The notes beneath the pieces are model-generated. The model did no database searches. It worked only from the letters and a program-made list of their open reading frames with translations, and was not told where the DNA came from. Position numbers and translations under genes: made by a program. Source: CAILZL01 sp050248275 (GTDB lineage: Bacteria > Pseudomonadota > Gammaproteobacteria > Steroidobacterales > Steroidobacteraceae). From it: a DNA stretch of 64,000 nucleotides. The stretch is from assembly GCA_050248275.1 (NCBI GenBank), contig JBFWSR010000002.1, forward strand, positions 176,919-240,918, read 5' to 3'. Of this stretch, positions 63,050 through 64,000 are shown one piece after another. The first letter of the stretch is position 1, and each line of letters starts with the position of its first letter.

Positions 63050-63985
63050 ATGAGCTGGACACCCCAAATAGCCGTACTGGTACCTTGCCTCAATGAGGAA
63101 GCCGCCATTGGCAAGGTCATCGCGGATTTCCGCGCCGCGCTGCCCGATGCGCTCATCTTCGTTTATGACAACGGTTCGACCGATCGCACCATCGAAGTGG
63201 CCACCCAAGCCGGCGCCATTGTGCGCAGCGAAACACTCAAGGGCAAAGGCAACGTCATGCGACGCATGTTCGCAGACATCGAAGCTGACATCTACGTGCT
63301 GGTGGATGGTGACGACACCTACCACGCTGCCAGTGCGCCGGCGCTGATCGACCGCCTGCAAAAGGACTGTCTGGACATGGTAAACGGGGCGCGCGAAGAA
63401 AAATCCGAGCTTGCCTATCGTGCAGGTCACCGCTTCGGCAACCGACTCCTGACAGGCCTGGTGGCATGGTTCTTCGGTGAACGCTTCAACGACATGCTGT
63501 CGGGTTACCGCATCATGTCACGGCGTTTCGTCAAGTCGTTCCCCGCTCTGGCGAGCGGCTTTGAAATCGAAACGGAACTCACTGTGCATGCATTGCAATT
63601 GAATCTGCCGATTGCCGAGGTGATGACGCCATACCGCGAACGCCCGCCGGCGTCTTCCAGCAAGCTGCGCACCATTCCGGATGGGATCCGCATCATGCGC
63701 TTGATCATGCGCTTGATACGCGAGGAGCGTCCGCTTGAATTCTTTTCCAGCGTAGCCGGCATGCTTGCCCTCGCTGCCATCGCACTGGCGGCGCCCATCA
63801 TTGGCGAATACCTGAGAACCGGTCTGGTACCGCGTTTGCCAACCGCCGTATTGTCAATGGGACTCATGCTGGTCAGCTTCCTCAGCGTCACCTGTGGTCT
63901 GGTGCTGGCCACTGTCACCCGCGGCCGCATGGAAGCCAAGCGCCTGCAATACCTGAACATCCCGATCCGTTCCAAGCGTCCGTAA
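63050..63985 (+). CDS. Glycosyltransferase family 2
   Basis: A 311-residue GT-A enzyme. The N-terminus is IAVLVPCLNEEAAIGKVI; VYDNGSTDRT and the DxD in LVDGDDTYH are present. Two C-terminal helices are visible. It differs from the two preceding GT2 genes by a shorter N-terminus and the GYRIMSRRFVKSFP segment, so it is a separate subfamily. A 12-base direct repeat (CATGCGCTTGAT twice, encoding IMRLIMRLI) lies near 63697. It belongs to the same plus-strand unit. Confidence 0.9.
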   Translation: MSWTPQIAVLVPCLNEEAAIGKVIADFRAALPDALIFVYDNGSTDRTIEVATQAGAIVRSETLKGKGNVMRRMFADIEADIYVLVDGDDTYHAASAPALIDRLQKDCLDMVNGAREEKSELAYRAGHRFGNRLLTGLVAWFFGERFNDMLSGYRIMSRRFVKSFPALASGFEIETELTVHALQLNLPIAEVMTPYRERPPASSSKLRTIPDGIRIMRLIMRLIREERPLEFFSSVAGMLALAAIALAAPIIGEYLRTGLVPRLPTAVLSMGLMLVSFLSVTCGLVLATVTRGRMEAKRLQYLNIPIRSKRP

Positions 63986-64000
63986 CCGGGCTGAATTGAT

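Overview
The window looks like a chromosomal segment of a gammaproteobacterium. Evidence: a LexA repressor with a CTGT-N8-ACAG-type operator, the yceD-rpmF-plsX-fabH block, a divergent rluC/rne pair, a fimT-pilV-pilW-pilX-pilY1-pilE minor-pilin operon and an OprI-like alanine-rich murein lipoprotein. tRNA-Glu and tRNA-Ala both carry encoded CCA ends. I cannot name the genus. There is no prophage, insertion sequence or CRISPR array; the only dispersed repeats are short GTAGGGGC(G/C)GGTTT palindromes around tex.

Layout. 0-16 kb is mixed housekeeping: ahpC with an OxyR-like site, an EamA transporter, a TauE/SafE permease, an aldehyde-dehydrogenase homologue that has lost all three catalytic residues, a small cytochrome c, a DUF6502-DUF5666 pair, a DUF4136 lipoprotein, deaD, a GDT1-type Mn exporter under a yybP-ykoY riboswitch, tex, a pseudo-receiver adenylate cyclase and lexA. 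16.7-23.6 kb is the minor pilin/PilY1 operon. 23.8-33 kb holds the Lpp-like lipoprotein, an L,D-transpeptidase, fabH-plsX-rpmF-yceD, a Maf protein, rluC and rne with a long leader. A tRNA-Glu/tRNA-Ala unit (33.5-33.8 kb) follows.

33.9-64 kb is dominated by cell-surface glycan and lipid genes: a serine-acetyltransferase-like protein, a flippase-like UPF0104 protein, a polysaccharide deacetylase and a GT4 transferase. Next come a membrane-anchored amidohydrolase, a membrane/PQQ-propeller/cytochrome c fusion and an unknown six-helix membrane protein. A GT39-GtrA-YdjC-GT2 operon, a second GT39-like enzyme and a secreted RCC1-repeat lipoprotein follow.

The most distinctive part is a nine-gene minus-strand operon (60805 down to 52243): LbH acyltransferase, acyl carrier protein, SDR, AMP-ligase, GT4, methyltransferase, GlpD-like FAD oxidoreductase, metal-hydrolase-like protein and epimerase. 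It diverges from three plus-strand GT2 genes, one of which lacks the DxD motif. I infer that these genes make an acyl-decorated glycan or glycolipid whose acyl group is activated, reduced on a dedicated carrier protein and transferred to sugar. This is the best candidate here for an undescribed pathway.
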